64,000 nucleotides of DNA from Lampris incognitus (lineage: Eukaryota; Chordata; Actinopteri; Lampriformes; Lampridae): positions 33,305,090-33,369,089 of the forward strand of contig NC_079217.1 in the NCBI RefSeq assembly GCF_029633865.1, in the 5' to 3' direction. Positions 20,457 through 33,000 of this stretch are shown in pieces. The notes under the pieces are model-generated. The model had not been told where the DNA came from, did no database searches, and saw only the letters and a list, made by a program, of their open reading frames with translations. Position 1 is the stretch's first letter, and each line of letters begins with the position of its first letter. Made by a program: the position numbers and the translations under genes.

Positions 20457-20995
20457 TGTAAATGTAGCCATAATGTTATTTACATTTCACATTAATGGTT
20501 GATTCCATGCTTGGTTTGTACGTTGTTTGTTCGTTGGTTGTTGGGTGACACATGGTTTGATTTGTTTGTGATTGTTTCCATGTGTGCATTTGGGTGTGGT
20601 CTCGCGTTGTTTGGGAGACGTGTTTTCGCCTTCTTTTCCGGTCGCGCACTTCCGCCTGCTTCCTAGCGGGATGATGCATGGACTTTCGGGTGGCCTGCGG
20701 TCTTTTCTCGTTGTTCGCGGGCATCATGGGTTAAAGTTTGTCACGGAAGCTATAAGGACATCAAAGACAATCATTGCAAGTTTCACGGACATTCCCTCAT
20801 TCTGGCATGCAGCCAACGAGGTACGTTATGTATGTTATATGTAGCCCACGTTATGTGCGGTCTGATTTTATGTTAATTGTGCTAATTGTATTGTGTCATG
20901 TATACAGTTTTCACGGTGTTGATGGAGATTTGGAGACTTCATTAAACCTGTTCAAGAAAGCTACTTGTGTTCGCCGTGCCTTGGGGGGATTTACA
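20457..20995 (+). repeat. BEL/Pao 3' LTR
   Basis: 539 bp, starting TGTAAATGTAGCC and ending GGGATTTACA, with GCTGG following. It has an insertion near 20685-20702 (TTTCGGGTGGCCTGCGG) that the 5' LTR lacks. Confidence 0.93.
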
Positions 20996-21129
20996 GCTGG
21001 GGACAGGGTCTCTGCAGATACAGACACCGCCAAACACGTCTAGTGGGTCATAAGAGATGATTGAGAGGGATTATTTTTGTATGAGTGCGTACGTTGATTT
21101 TTAGGATAATCCTACTCGTTTTACTTTTA

Positions 21130-21520
21130 AATATACTGTAACGTGCATGGATAAGTAGACACGTTAGCCCTTGGTTAACGGGTCGAACCCTTTAGTCGAG
21201 CGGTTAACGATGTCATTTGCGGAGTGGGACACACGGGTTCGCGGCTGCCCCCCTGAATTCGCTACAATGGTGTCAGAAGTGGGATGCGCGCGGACGCGTT
21301 TCCCGAAGGAGGTGAGTATGGTGACGTGCATGGATAGACACATTAGCGGCTAACTCGTTCGGTGAGTAAGATAAGGGCTAACGGTTAGCCCTTAGCTTAC
21401 TGACCGGAACCTTCTGTCGAGTGGTTAGCGATGTCGCCCGCGGTGCGGGACGTATGGGTTCGCGTACCGGCTGCGGCGGTTCCTGCGGTTGCCCCCCGAA
21501 TTCGTTACAACACTTTCCTA
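21130..21520 (+). repeat. Two degenerate LTR ends with a tRNA-Leu primer site between
   Basis: Two similar stretches (about 21137-21266 and about 21333-21509) share GTGCATGGATA, TAGTCGAGCGGTTA-like and CCCCC(C)TGAATTCG(C/T)TACA blocks. They look like the 3' ends of LTRs. The first is followed by a primer-binding site. The element's genes are missing, so this is collapsed LTR-retrotransposon debris. Confidence 0.6.
21268..21285 (+). promoter_or_regulatory. Primer-binding site complementary to tRNA-Leu
   Basis: TGGTGTCAGAAGTGGGAT is the reverse complement of the 3' end of vertebrate tRNA-Leu(CAG) including CCA, as I recall that tRNA. It lies one or two bases after an LTR-like CTACA end. Confidence 0.75.
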
Positions 21521-21840
21521 CAGTAATGCATTACTTGCACTTTTTTTTTTACTTGCTCCATACAGTACGTATTTAGGAGTCTCCCTTTATGTATTTGTCT
21601 TGCATTTTCAGTGGAGACAGTTCTACCCTAAGCCAGATACAGAAGACAAAAAAAAATACAATTACATACAAAACTTTCTAAACTTTATTCATGGATACAC
21701 TGATAAAACACACACACTTACTTAGACCAATGCAGACAACAGTGAATATTAATGTAACATAAAAAAAACTTAGCCCAAATTATCACACATATATGACAAT
21801 GACAGTCTGGTAAACTGTTAGCTGTCTATTACAGTGTCAT

Positions 21841-22560
21841 TTGTCCTTGTGTGTTATACTGCATAACTTTTTACCTGTGTTGGATTATGGAGATCTTTTG
21901 TACATGAATGCTTCTGCTCAATGTCTCTGCGCGTTAGACACTGCCTACCATTCTTCTTTGAGATTTATTACTAATTGCAAATCATTGACACATCACTGTG
22001 AGTTGTATGGTCGGGTGGGATGGCCTGCTCTGGCCACCCAAAGGCTCAGTCATTGGTATACTTTTATATATAAGGCAATCCTCGGTCTACTGCCTTCCTA
22101 CATTTGTGACTTAATTGCACTGAGAAGTGCTGGCCTTTACTCCTCTCGTTATCTTGACTATGTGTTGCTTTCTGTTCCATATGCCCGCACTGAATTGGGT
22201 AAAAAGGCTTTTGTTCATTCTGCACCTTTAACCTGGAATATGTTGCAGAATGACTGGAAATTTAGAGTTAATCTCACTGAGCCGTTTTAAATCCAAATTG
22301 AGAGTACTTGAAGCTGATTTCACAACATGTACTTGTTTTTTATAATCTGCTTGTAATTTCCTTTTTTGTCTTTATTTTATTTTATTTTATTTTTCTCTTT
22401 TGTTTGTGTTTTCAAATGTGTAATCTTGCAACTGTGTGATTTTGTAACTGTGCTTTCTAATTGCTGCTGCCTATCTTGGCCAGGTCTCCCTTGAAAAAGA
22501 GGTTTGTAATCTCAACGGGATCCTCCTGGTTAAATAAAGGTTAAATAAAATAAAAAAATA
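21841..22560 (+). mobile_element. CR1/L2-group LINE, 3' end of RT and tail
   Basis: A 149-codon frame (21841-22290) matches the post-RT C-terminal region of CR1/L2/Rex1-type LINEs (LDYGDLLYMNAS, RVGWPALATQRL, SAPLTWNMLQNDWK). A T-rich 3' UTR follows, ending GTTTGTAATCTCAACGGGAT and a short tandem AAATAAAGGTTAAATAAA tail. It is heavily 5'-truncated. The same tail occurs reversed at 9418-9477. Confidence 0.85.
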
Positions 22561-22774
22561 AAATAACTGAAAGTAAATTTGGCATGGTTGTACATATGAT
22601 CATACATAAATTCTCTTGTGCAGAAAAAACCCCCCCAGAAAATAATCAACTCCGTTAATAATCAATACAAACAATACAGAAACGATAGCTTGGCAAGCAA
22701 AGAGTCTTGCAAGTAGATCACGCTGCAAGTGCTGAGCAGCGTTATCAGTTTGACCCACTTCCAAGAGTCATAAG

Positions 22775-23693
22775 TAGGGCCCTACCAAATTCACGGCTGT
22801 GAAAATCGCGTCGCGGACCGTGAAATCAGCCTCTTCCCGTGTAATTGACCATTTGCACAATCCTCACCTGAATGAGGAGGTCAAATTCATTTCCAAAAAT
22901 GCCACTAAGCTAATGGACTTGATCACTTGGTTTGAATCTCGACATGTATTAATTCACAAGGCGTACAACAGGGTCATGGATTTGCTCTTTTGGGCAGAAG
23001 CACAGGCGAATGAAATTCACTCCGAGCGTGCAGATTTAAATGCCAGTGCTCATCACATGTTTTCTGGCATGATACAAAAGATCAGGCAGTATTACTGCTA
23101 CGGAGACGAGTCAAACGAGAACATTACGCAAAGTAGATTTAAACAACCAGCGGCCGAATTCCTGAAAGCAGTGCGCATTTTTGACCCTGCACAAATACTT
23201 ATTTTGACGGTGGATTTAAACTCACTCAGCACGGACATTCCTGGATTTGACAAAAACTGTAGGCTGGAATTGCCGAACTACAAACACATTGAACAAGAGG
23301 TGGACACAACTTTACCAGTGCTAGCTTTTTGGAAATCCTCCGAATCTAGGCTACCACATCTTGCTAAAGTAGCGTGGCGCTGTCTGTCAATCCCGACGAA
23401 CTCTGTGGACGCGGAGAGGGCCGTGTCAAAACATGGACAAGTATTTTCATCGCAGAGACAGAGCATGAAGCCAAGCACCGTCGCAGGATGCTCAGTGCTT
23501 ACATTCAACCACTAGTACGGTTATGCTGTGTACAGTAGGCTGGGCTATTAAGGCCCTGTGTGAAGAAAAAGTGTAATTTAATCATTGCCGTGAAATGTCG
23601 CATTTTTCTTATAGAATCTGTGAAATCTGTGATTTTCGAGAAACTAGGTCCGTGAAATTGAGCGAAATGTACCGTGAATTTGGTAGGACCCTA
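22775..23693 (+). mobile_element. Internally deleted hAT transposon
   Basis: Terminal inverted repeats begin TAGGGCCCTACCAAATTCACGG (left) and are matched at the right end. The 8-bp duplication GTCATAAG flanks it (22767-22774, 23694-23701), as expected for hAT. It lies less than 260 bp from the 3' end of the integrin gene. Confidence 0.93.
22799..23515 (+). pseudogene. hAT transposase, C-terminal part
   Basis: A 238-codon frame that starts within the left terminal repeat. It contains the hAT C-terminal dimerisation region (WKSSESRLPHLAKVAWRCLS followed by PTNSVDAERAVSKHG, about residues 185-225). The BED finger and the N-terminal catalytic residues are missing, so it is a deletion derivative. 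Confidence 0.85.
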
Positions 23694-23950
23694 GTCATAA
23701 GGCATGCTAGACTGTACAGACAATACTAAAGGTGAACAATGCAATATGCTAATAATGGACAAGGATATTCAAATATATATATATATTTTTTATATATTTG
23801 TAAAGAATGGCAAAAAATAAACATAGAAATGGGACGACATTCTATCCCCAGCATTCAAGACCGCGGTCTGGCTTTGGGTCTTTCGTATTGTGTGTACATC
23901 ACAATACATACAATATGATTTCCAAATGAATGGGTTTCCAGAAATGACCC

Positions 23951-24004
23951 TCAGTCTGAAATTGTTGATGGCTCATGTGGATCACGTCTCTTAAAAAAGC
24001 CACA
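23951..24004 (-). CDS. itgae: itgae last exon: GFFKR cytoplasmic tail
   Basis: Encodes [17 protein letters not shown] and stop (TGA at 23951-23953). GFFKR is the integrin alpha inner-membrane clasp motif that contacts the beta tail. The tail after it is only 11 residues. Confidence 0.92.
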   Translation of the reverse strand, partial: CGFFKRRDPHEPSTISD

Positions 24005-27000
24005 CTGCAATACAAGGAGAGTGGAGAATTACAGGGGGGGCAAAATATTTATTAAATTATGAAGATGCATTTGTTTGCTTGACTGCGGTCGAAGGATGAT
24101 GATGATGCATTTGTTTACCTTGATAAGGATGACAATGAAAATTCCCAGGAACAATATACCGCCTATAGAGCCACCAATAACTGCTGACATGGATTTCACT
24201 ACATGCTGTTTAAGTATTATAACTTCCACCTAAAAAATAATAAACAGACTTGAAAAATATGAATTATGTTTTGAGAGATTAAAGAAGCAAATGTCACATA
24301 GTTAAAATGTAATGAATCACCAGTTACCTGTGATGATGTCATTTCTGTGCCTAGAAGTTGGTACTGTTCCTTATCAAAGCCCACACTAGCTGTGGCACTT
24401 ATAGTGTCAGATGACCCCTGGTAATCCCAAGAAACAGAATGGAAGACAATGACATTAACTAAAAGAGCCTTATTGCTGAGAACTCACAGCAAATAAACAA
24501 AAACAAAACTACAGTATAAAATGGAGAACAATTAATTTCACTAGGTTTTTTCTTGTTGTTTTTTTTGGGGAGGATTTTCCCCCTTTTTCTCCCCAATTGT
24601 ATCTGTCCAATTACCCCACTCTTCCGAGCCATCCCGGTCGCTGCTCCACCCCCTCTGACGATCCGGGGAGGGCTGCAGACTACCACATGCCTCCTCCGAT
24701 ACCTGTGGAGTCGCCAGCCGCTTCTTTTCACCTGACAGTGAGGAGTTTCAGCAGGGGGAAATAGCGTGTGGGAGGATCACGCTATTCCCCCCAGTCCCCC
24801 CTCCCCCCCCGAACAGGCGCCCCGACCGACCAGAGGAGGCGCTAGTGCAGCGACCAGGACACATACCCACTCCTGGCTTCCCACCCGCAAACACGGCCAA
24901 CTGTGTCTGTAGGGACGTCCAACCAAGCTGGAGGTAACATGAGGATACGAGCCACTAAAGATATTTTTTAAAATATTTTACTGATATTGTAATTTAGCTT
25001 TTTTTAATTTTTTTTTAAGGGCCTCTAGATTTTGGTCATTAACATGCCCCTTCAAACTCGTACTCCCTCCCAGCAATGTATTGTGATAGTCTTACAAAAA
25101 GGGTTTTAAATAATTATCCCAAACCTGACTTTTTTTCCCTTTGGTCACCACCTACTTTTATGCCTTGTCGTATTCGTGTTATAAAAAAAAACAAAAAAAC
25201 TTTTCAAATCAAATTGATCTTGAAATGTAAATTTTCTTTACATTTTTCACTGGAGCGCATGAAGGTTGACCCACCTGAACATCACTAACTGTAACACGTG
25301 TCTTTATTATGATGTCGGTCAAGTCCCACACTGTGCAATGGACAGCATATTTCTGTGTTCACATTGAACAATGAAAAATCATCAGAATCTTAATAATGAT
25401 GAATATGAAAGTGACATATTTTCATTATTGCAAGGTACTAATGAATGGAGGGATAATTCTGACAAAATACACAAAATAAAAACAACGAATGAATAAATGT
25501 GTCTGAATTTGGTATCAAAGAGGAGGCTGGGTGACGTGAAAGGCTGAGGCATCTTTAACCATGCAAGCAAATTAAAAAAAACAAAACATAAAAGTTGTTC
25601 ACTAGCTAACTACATGTTTAAAAGTATTTCCAAACACTACCAAATCTGTGGACAGAAGCAGTATGTGACATATAGGCGGGTAACTGTATGCAAAATCCAC
25701 GGTTTGATAGGTACCTTGGTTTTGGAGTCACAGTTCGGTATGTTTTTGGTACAGCGGGGGGGGGGGGACAAAACATAAAATCGCTTCTATTCTTTTTTTT
25801 TTATCAAGCAGTGATTTACTGAACTAACTATGGCTCTGCCTTTCTCAAATGAAAAAAAACGTGTTGATACTGCTGCATCTCAAATGAGTGAGCAAGTTGG
25901 ACGTACAGCCAGCAACAAACCCGATGGCAGTGGAACAATGCCGGCATGTAGTGTCCATCCAGTCCACCTGTCTGTCTTTGTCCACTCGCTGTAGTTCGCT
26001 TAGAAACCGTAATGTTGCCAAACAGCAGACTTTAATGATACTCCAGTATACTGAAGATACTCCAGTATACTGGAGTATCTTCAGTATACTCTGGTTCGGC
26101 TCTGGTTTATCTGCATTCACCATAACTATGAGACTGCACTGTTCTAAATCACCTGCCATGTGTGTGAGTGTGTGTGTTTTGTGGGCGGCTGAACATACAA
26201 CTTCCGGACCTTTGTCAAAGTGCAGGAAGGAAACTCAAAGTTTTAAATTAAATTCTGCACACACAAAAGTTTCACATGTACAGTGGTTAAAACAATTCAA
26301 TGCAAAAGACTCAAACCGAAATTTTCTGTGTGAATATGTGTACCGTTACACCCCTAGTAGGACTTGTCTTTTGACTGATAAGTTGAGTTTCCATGAAAAA
26401 TCTTATTAATTCATGGTGCAAATAAGTCAGTAAATACATAAATGTGCAATGAAATAAAATGTTTTGCTTGTACAGTGTTTTGGTATTTATATTTTAGTTT
26501 ATTTAATATTGTCACTTTATATTTGCATATGTTCCATAATTTGATTATCTTAACATATTGTTGACTGCATTGCAAAATTAATTCATTAATTTAGTCATGC
26601 ATGTTTTATCCTTCTGAATTGTCCCTCCACTGTAAGGTACTTACTGGCATTGATGTTTTATCCCGCAGCATCACACATTTATCCTTTAATTCAAAAGAAA
26701 CCATTAAATCTACATACAAAACATAAAACACATAATCAACTGCAGCATGTGTCATCTGAATGTTAAAATTGTGTTGACATACCTTGGGCTCCACGTGAGT
26801 TATGATTATGTCAGTGTGCTGGGCTGGTAGCCATATGCCAATGCTAACATTTAAAGTTGCGTTGTATTTGTTCTCCCCAAGCAGCTGGAAGAAAAAGTCA
26901 AAACAAAGCATGGAAAAAACTTAAAGAAAACTTTGAATTAAAACCCATCTTGTGTTTGTTTTAGTGCAAACTCACCTTGAATGTATATTGGATGTCTTTT

Positions 27001-30000
27001 TTCTCAACTTCGTCTGTAAATTTCACTGATTTTGTGTTGACTTCCCTGTAAAAAGTTAAATATTTTATGATTACTAATGAATACGATTAGCTGATGAAGA
27101 TGACTTTTTTTTGCCCCCAATTCGTTTACCCTTCTAGTTCTTCATTGGAGACTTACCCTGCTACTTGGACTTTCAAAGCATTCCTAATCCTAAAGTGGTA
27201 TGTCTGGTTGTCCAGCTCCCGGGTGCCACGATTCTCACTAAAAATACAGCTTCATGTTCAGCTGCAGCAACACTTAGTATGACAAAATAACTTAAAAAGA
27301 CATTTTTCAAATCTTCAGATGAAACTAAAAGAGAAATTAAAATTTGAAGTTATTTAGGAAACCATCTGTAACTACTACAAGGCTGAAAATAAGCTTCCAA
27401 ACCATGTTAAATTTGCCATGATGTTGCCGTCCAGCATGTCCGACTTTGTGTCCACCAGCTGCCAATGGATTGCAAAAATGGCCTATGCAGAAAAACAATG
27501 ATAATAAATGTCTCTTGCATACAATTGTCCAAGAGTTTGTAATATAATCAGGTTGAAAAAAATGCACATATTTTAATTTTTGTGCTCAATTTTTTTGTTA
27601 AATACAAAAGAAAGAAGCTATATTTTGAGTCAATAGAAACAATGCCATTTATTTATTTATTTATTAAACACTATTTAATTACTCATTATAAAGTGTATTA
27701 TAATTAAGAAGATAACCAAATTGTCAAAGGTGGTGTAAGCCCAGCATGCTGTTAGTGTTGGCAGGCTGCTTTACCCGTTCCCCTCTCTTGAAGACTGGAT
27801 GCAGAAGGTGACACTTAAGGTGGGAATATGACTCTTTCAATTCATTTTCACATGCTGAGCCCCTAAGCGTCATTGAATTCTGGAGAAAACAATTAAAGAT
27901 TTGCTCGTAGTCGGTTCAAGCAATAAAGTAAAACCTTGAATACTGAGTTTTAATGAAGTCAATTTAGAAGCTGTATTACCGATGTCATATGGCTATACTG
28001 AAGGACACGAGGGTATGTCAGAACCAGCATCGTCATGTAGGCTCCATCCCCACTGTTGGTCAGGTTGAAGGATATTTCTATGCTCTCAGTTGACCCGATG
28101 ACAAGAAATTTGTCACTAAAGGGTCATAATGCATGATAAGAACAGAGAAACATTAGACATTAGCAATTCCACAGTATTCATGGTGTCTTGATTCTTAACA
28201 TTGAGACCAATTGTGCATGATAAAAGTTGTTAATAGTACAGATTTAAAACAATTATCGTTGATGATAAAGATAAATTGTCACCGTGTCTGAAATCTGACT
28301 CACCTAAGCCTCGTCTGAGACAGGGATATCTTTTCAACACATTTGTTGCTTATGGCACACTCTCTCTCAAATTCTATCTGCAATTACAAAATGTTGAAAA
28401 GGGGTGATGAAATTTTGTTAAGTATTTTAGTCAGGAAACAAAAAAAAGACTTTCAATGTAGACATCAAAAAGAACAACCCTGTGTTTGCAGTTTACTTGT
28501 GTGCTCATTTGTATATTTTGTTTGTTTAGCCACAATTAATGTAAGCTACCTTTCCCATAGTTTCATTTGGCGTGAGGGCATCCAAAATCCGAAGAGGTTT
28601 ACCAGTGACTGGCAAGGGTAACGAGAAGGTAAACCGCACTATGATGGGTGAATGACAATCATAGCAGCCCTAAAGAGAGGAGAGAATATTAGTTTATTAT
28701 AGTGTCCTTCTTTCTCTGTGGTTGTGGAGGCTGTAGATTTGACTGACTTACCACAAAACTCAGAGGGATGGAAGAGCCAAGGCAGTCCTGATCAAAAAGA
28801 ACGGTCAAGTTTCCCTCTTTGTCTGCTTTGTTGTCAAAACTGAGTCGTTTTTTGTTTTGACCTATATCCAGATGAATGCTGTATGGGATTTGAAGTTCTT
28901 CCCTATCTGAGTCAAGGAAGAGGAGGGAAAACACATGATTCTTGTATATGATATGATATTACACATAATCAAACAACATCATAATCAAACAATATTGTTT
29001 TTCATATAGCAAAAATCAGGCTCAAAACCTGTTTAGTTAATTGCACACATACTAGCAATAGCTCCCCGTTGGGTATTGAGACAGATTTTCAGGGTGACTG
29101 GCTTGGTGTTTTGGTTTAGCTGCCATTGAAGAGGAATATTATCTGGATTCAGGGTTAGGTGAGGTTTGAAAACAATGACTGGAAGAGTTCTGGGAAATGG
29201 AATAAAATTACATTAGCAAACATGTAAGCTATAAATATTTCTCCTTAAAGGAAAAGGAAATGCATGGTAAAAATACAGTTGGGTGAGAATAATTGTGATA
29301 TGAAATAGGGATTCATGTGAATAACTGAAAATAAAGCGCACACTGAACTAAGATATCCATGTCAGCTAGTTAGTTTTTAAGCAGAATTGATGATTTCATG
29401 GACACTATCACTGAAACCTTTTAAAAATTTATTTCTGATTTTTCCCTTTTTTCTCCCAATTTAGTGGCCAATCGATCCCTAATTTAATTCAAACATCCAC
29501 CCTCGTACTGCATGCGTTCGCCAACTGCATCTCTCCGGCCGGCAGTCTCGAACGAGACGCCTCCCCACTTTCGTGACGAGGCGAATCCAGGCCGAACCAC
29601 TGCTTTTTCCGACACACACACAGACGCATTCACGTGACGAACACAAGCCGACTCCGCCCCCCTCCCGAAGACAGCGTTGCCAATTATCGCTGCTTCATCG
29701 AGTCCGGCCATAGTCGGATCTGACGAGACCGGGGCGCGAACCCCAGTCCCCAGTGGGCAACTGCATCGACACAAAGCCGCTACACCACCGCGGACTTTTT
29801 CATTGAAACCTTTTAAAGCCCAATGCCCCGGACAGTGTAAGTGCTGTGACGTGACGAAGGCTTTGTACACAGTGAGTAATGGCAAAGCCACTCCTGCAAG
29901 AGATTCACCAAGGGACCAATTTGCCACATTCACTCCTTATGAAATGTGAATAATCATGGCCAAAGGCACTGTGGGATAACAGGTGGTGTGAATGTGGTCT

Positions 30001-33000
30001 GGCACACGAAGGAAGAAGCTTAGTTCATTGCTAAGAAACTCCATCAGTGCCAATCTTCAATAAAGGACTATCTCAGTTTCTCAGCATTGAGACTATTTGA
30101 CGTTGTGGATCACTAACGCAGAAGACTGCATGACGCCTCCTAGTAACATGACAACAGTGAGAAAAAAAAAAGAAAAAATCTTAAAACGTTCTCGTAAATG
30201 GTCAAACATGCCTGAACATTTTCTGACAGGTTCTCAGTTTTAAAATCTACCAACCCATGCATGTGTTGTTACATTATCTATTCCTTAAATAGGTCAAACA
30301 CCTTTTTTCGTTCTCCTGGGACATTTTGCTGTGGATTTTGTCATGATGTTTCTCACTTACTCTAGGACAGTTACTGTGCTTTTGCTCCCAACACCGATAT
30401 AACGCTGTCTTTGATTGTCTTTTTTGGTCGAAAAAGTGCTGATGGACCGACCAAAATGGCGAAGCTTCATGCTGATTTCCGCAGGGGAGATTCTCTACAG
30501 AAAAGAAGATGAACATTGTGAGAAATGGTACTTTACTAAGGTTCTTCCTTTTTACATTTTATTCAAAACCTTTCATTTTCTTAGCTATCATTTGCCAGTA
30601 ACATGTGCCTGAGGACAACCTTTTCAAACCATAAGCATTGTAAAATGTAGAACATACTAATTCATCTTAAGCATAAGAGTACAGCAGAGATAGCCACAGC
30701 TTCAATTGATTTCCAAATAAACTACCTGTGAGAAGTGTTTATGAAGCTTCCCTTGTGCTCCGTTGTAGATATAAATACTTCCAGAGCTTTCAGGCCATCC
30801 ATCCTCCTCCAGTGGTGCACCAACAGCCACATCATTGTACTTATCCCCATCCAGATCTCCAACATCAGCAATGGCTGCCCCAAATCTGGCAAAAACATAT
30901 TTATCCAAACCTTGCCACTTAAAGTCCTCCTCTCTGAACAGTTTCTGAGAAAAGAAACCAAGAGAAACAACCATTTAGTCTGGCTGCAGAATGGACAGAA
31001 AGGTTTGGTTGTGAAATGACACATTCACCAGTTGACAAATGTAACACACACTCATCTCACAACTGTCAATTCAGGTCAAGTTTATTTGTATAACCCAAAT
31101 TCTCAAGGTAGCCCTAAAGGGCTTTACAATCAGTACAATGTACAACAATATATTACATTACATTACAGTCATTTAGCCAACACTTTTATCCAACGCAACT
31201 TACAATAAGTGCGTACAATAACTGCATATACAGTGCATCCGGAAAGTATTCACACCCCTTCACTTTCCCCACATTTTGTTATGTTACAGCCTTATTCCAA
31301 AATGGAGTAAGTTCCTTTTTTTTCTCATCAATCTACACACAATACCCCATAATGACAAAGTGAAAAAAGTTTTGTAGAAATTTTTGCAAATTTATTAAAA
31401 GTAAAAAACTGAAATATTGCATGTACATAAGTATTCACACCCTTTACTCAGTACTTGGTTGAGGCACCCTTGGCAGCTATTACAGCCTCAAGTCTTCTTG
31501 GGTATGAAGCTACAAGCTTGGCACACCTATATTTGGGGTATTTCTCCCATTCTTCTCTGCAGATCCTCTCGAGCTCTGTAAGGTTAGATGGGAGCGTCGC
31601 TGCACAGCTTTTTTCAGGTCTTTCCACAGTTGTTCAATGGGGTTCAAGTCTGGGCTCTGGCTGGGCCACTCAAGGACATTCACAGACTTGTCCCGAAGCC
31701 ACTCCTTCGTTGTCTTGGCTGTGTGCTTAGGGTCGTTGTCGTGTTGAAAGGTAAACCTTCGCCCCAGTCTGAGGTCCCGAGCGCTCTGGAGCAGGTTTTC
31801 ATCAAGGATCTCTCTGTACTTTGCTCCATTCATCTTTCCCTCGATCCTGACTAGTCTCCCAGTTCCTGCCGCTGAAAAACATCCCCACAGAATGATGCTG
31901 CCACCACCATGCTTCACTGTAGGGATGGTATTAGCAAGGTGATGAGAGGTGCCTGGTTTCTTCCAGATGTGACATTTGGCATTCAGGCCAAAGAGTTCAA
32001 TCTTGGTTTCATCAGACCAGATAATCTTGTTTCTCATGGTTTGAGAGTCCTTTAGGTGCTTTCTGGCATGATGGAGACCACTGTGCTCTTCGGGACCTTC
32101 AAAGCTGTAGAATTTTTTTATACCCTTCCCCAGATCTGTGCCTCGATAAAATCCTGTCTCAGAGGTCCTTTGACTTCATGGCTTGATTTCTGCTCTGACA
32201 TGCACTGTCAACCGTGGGACCTTATATAGACAGGTGTGTGCCTTTCCAAATCATGTCCAATCAATTGAATTTACTACAGGTGGACTCCAACAAGATGAAG
32301 AAACATCTCAACGATGATCAGTGGAAACAGGATGAACCTGAGCTCAATTTTGAGTGTCATAGCAAAGGGTGTGAATACTTATGTACATGCAATATTTCAG
32401 TTTTTTATTTTTAATAAATTTGCAAAAATGTCTACAAAACCTTTTTCACTTTGTCATTATGGGGTATTGTGAGTAGATTGATGAGAAAAAAAAGGAATTT
32501 AATCCATTTTGGAATAAGGCTGTAACATAACAAAATGTGGGGAAAGTGAAGGGGTGTGAATACTTTCCGGATGCACTGTACGTATGACAGTATATGATAT
32601 ACGACTTGGACCTTAGACCTGACTGAGGAATAACTCCACAAGAAAAACCTCATCAGGAAAAAAAAGCATGCAACAACATGTAATACATATAACTAGCATG
32701 AAATTAAACACAATACTTGAGTTTTTAAGAAACTGCCCATGCTCTTGGATTCTTAGTTATTGCTATAGATTACACTTTTAATCCAGAATTTTGTGTGTAT
32801 TCAGTTTAGAATGACACCCCAGTTCAGGGATGGACAACATGATCCAGAAAGGGCCAGTGTGGGTGCAAGTTTTTGTTCCAACCAAGCAGTTACACACCTA
32901 ATTCTATTAGTCAACCAATAGTCTTTGCTAAGGACCTTGATTTGTAGAATCAGGTATGTAACTGCTTGGCTGGAACAAAGACTTGCACCCTCACGGGCCC

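Larger units (their letters stand above)
15024..20995 (+). mobile_element. BEL/Pao LTR retrotransposon with large pol deletions
   Basis: LTRs at 15024-15546 and 20457-20995 are highly similar; the 3' LTR has an extra segment of about 18 bp. The element is flanked by the 5-bp duplication GCTGG (15019-15023, 20996-21000). Inside are a leader interrupted by a TIR element, a long gag-protease frame, and a second frame that joins the protease/RT border to the end of RNase H and then to the end of integrase. RT and the integrase core are missing, so the element is non-autonomous. Confidence 0.93.

Noticed and set aside
25715..25783. Candidate 69-bp itgae exon with two cysteines in correct phase
   Set aside because: It lies in the terminal region of a hAT element (GGTACCTTGGTTTTGGAGTC), its acceptor is poor, and it includes a C12 run; the 39-bp candidate at 26645-26683 is better.
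29484..29949. 149- and 90-codon frames
   Set aside because: They lie almost entirely in the SINE bounded by a 14-bp target duplication.
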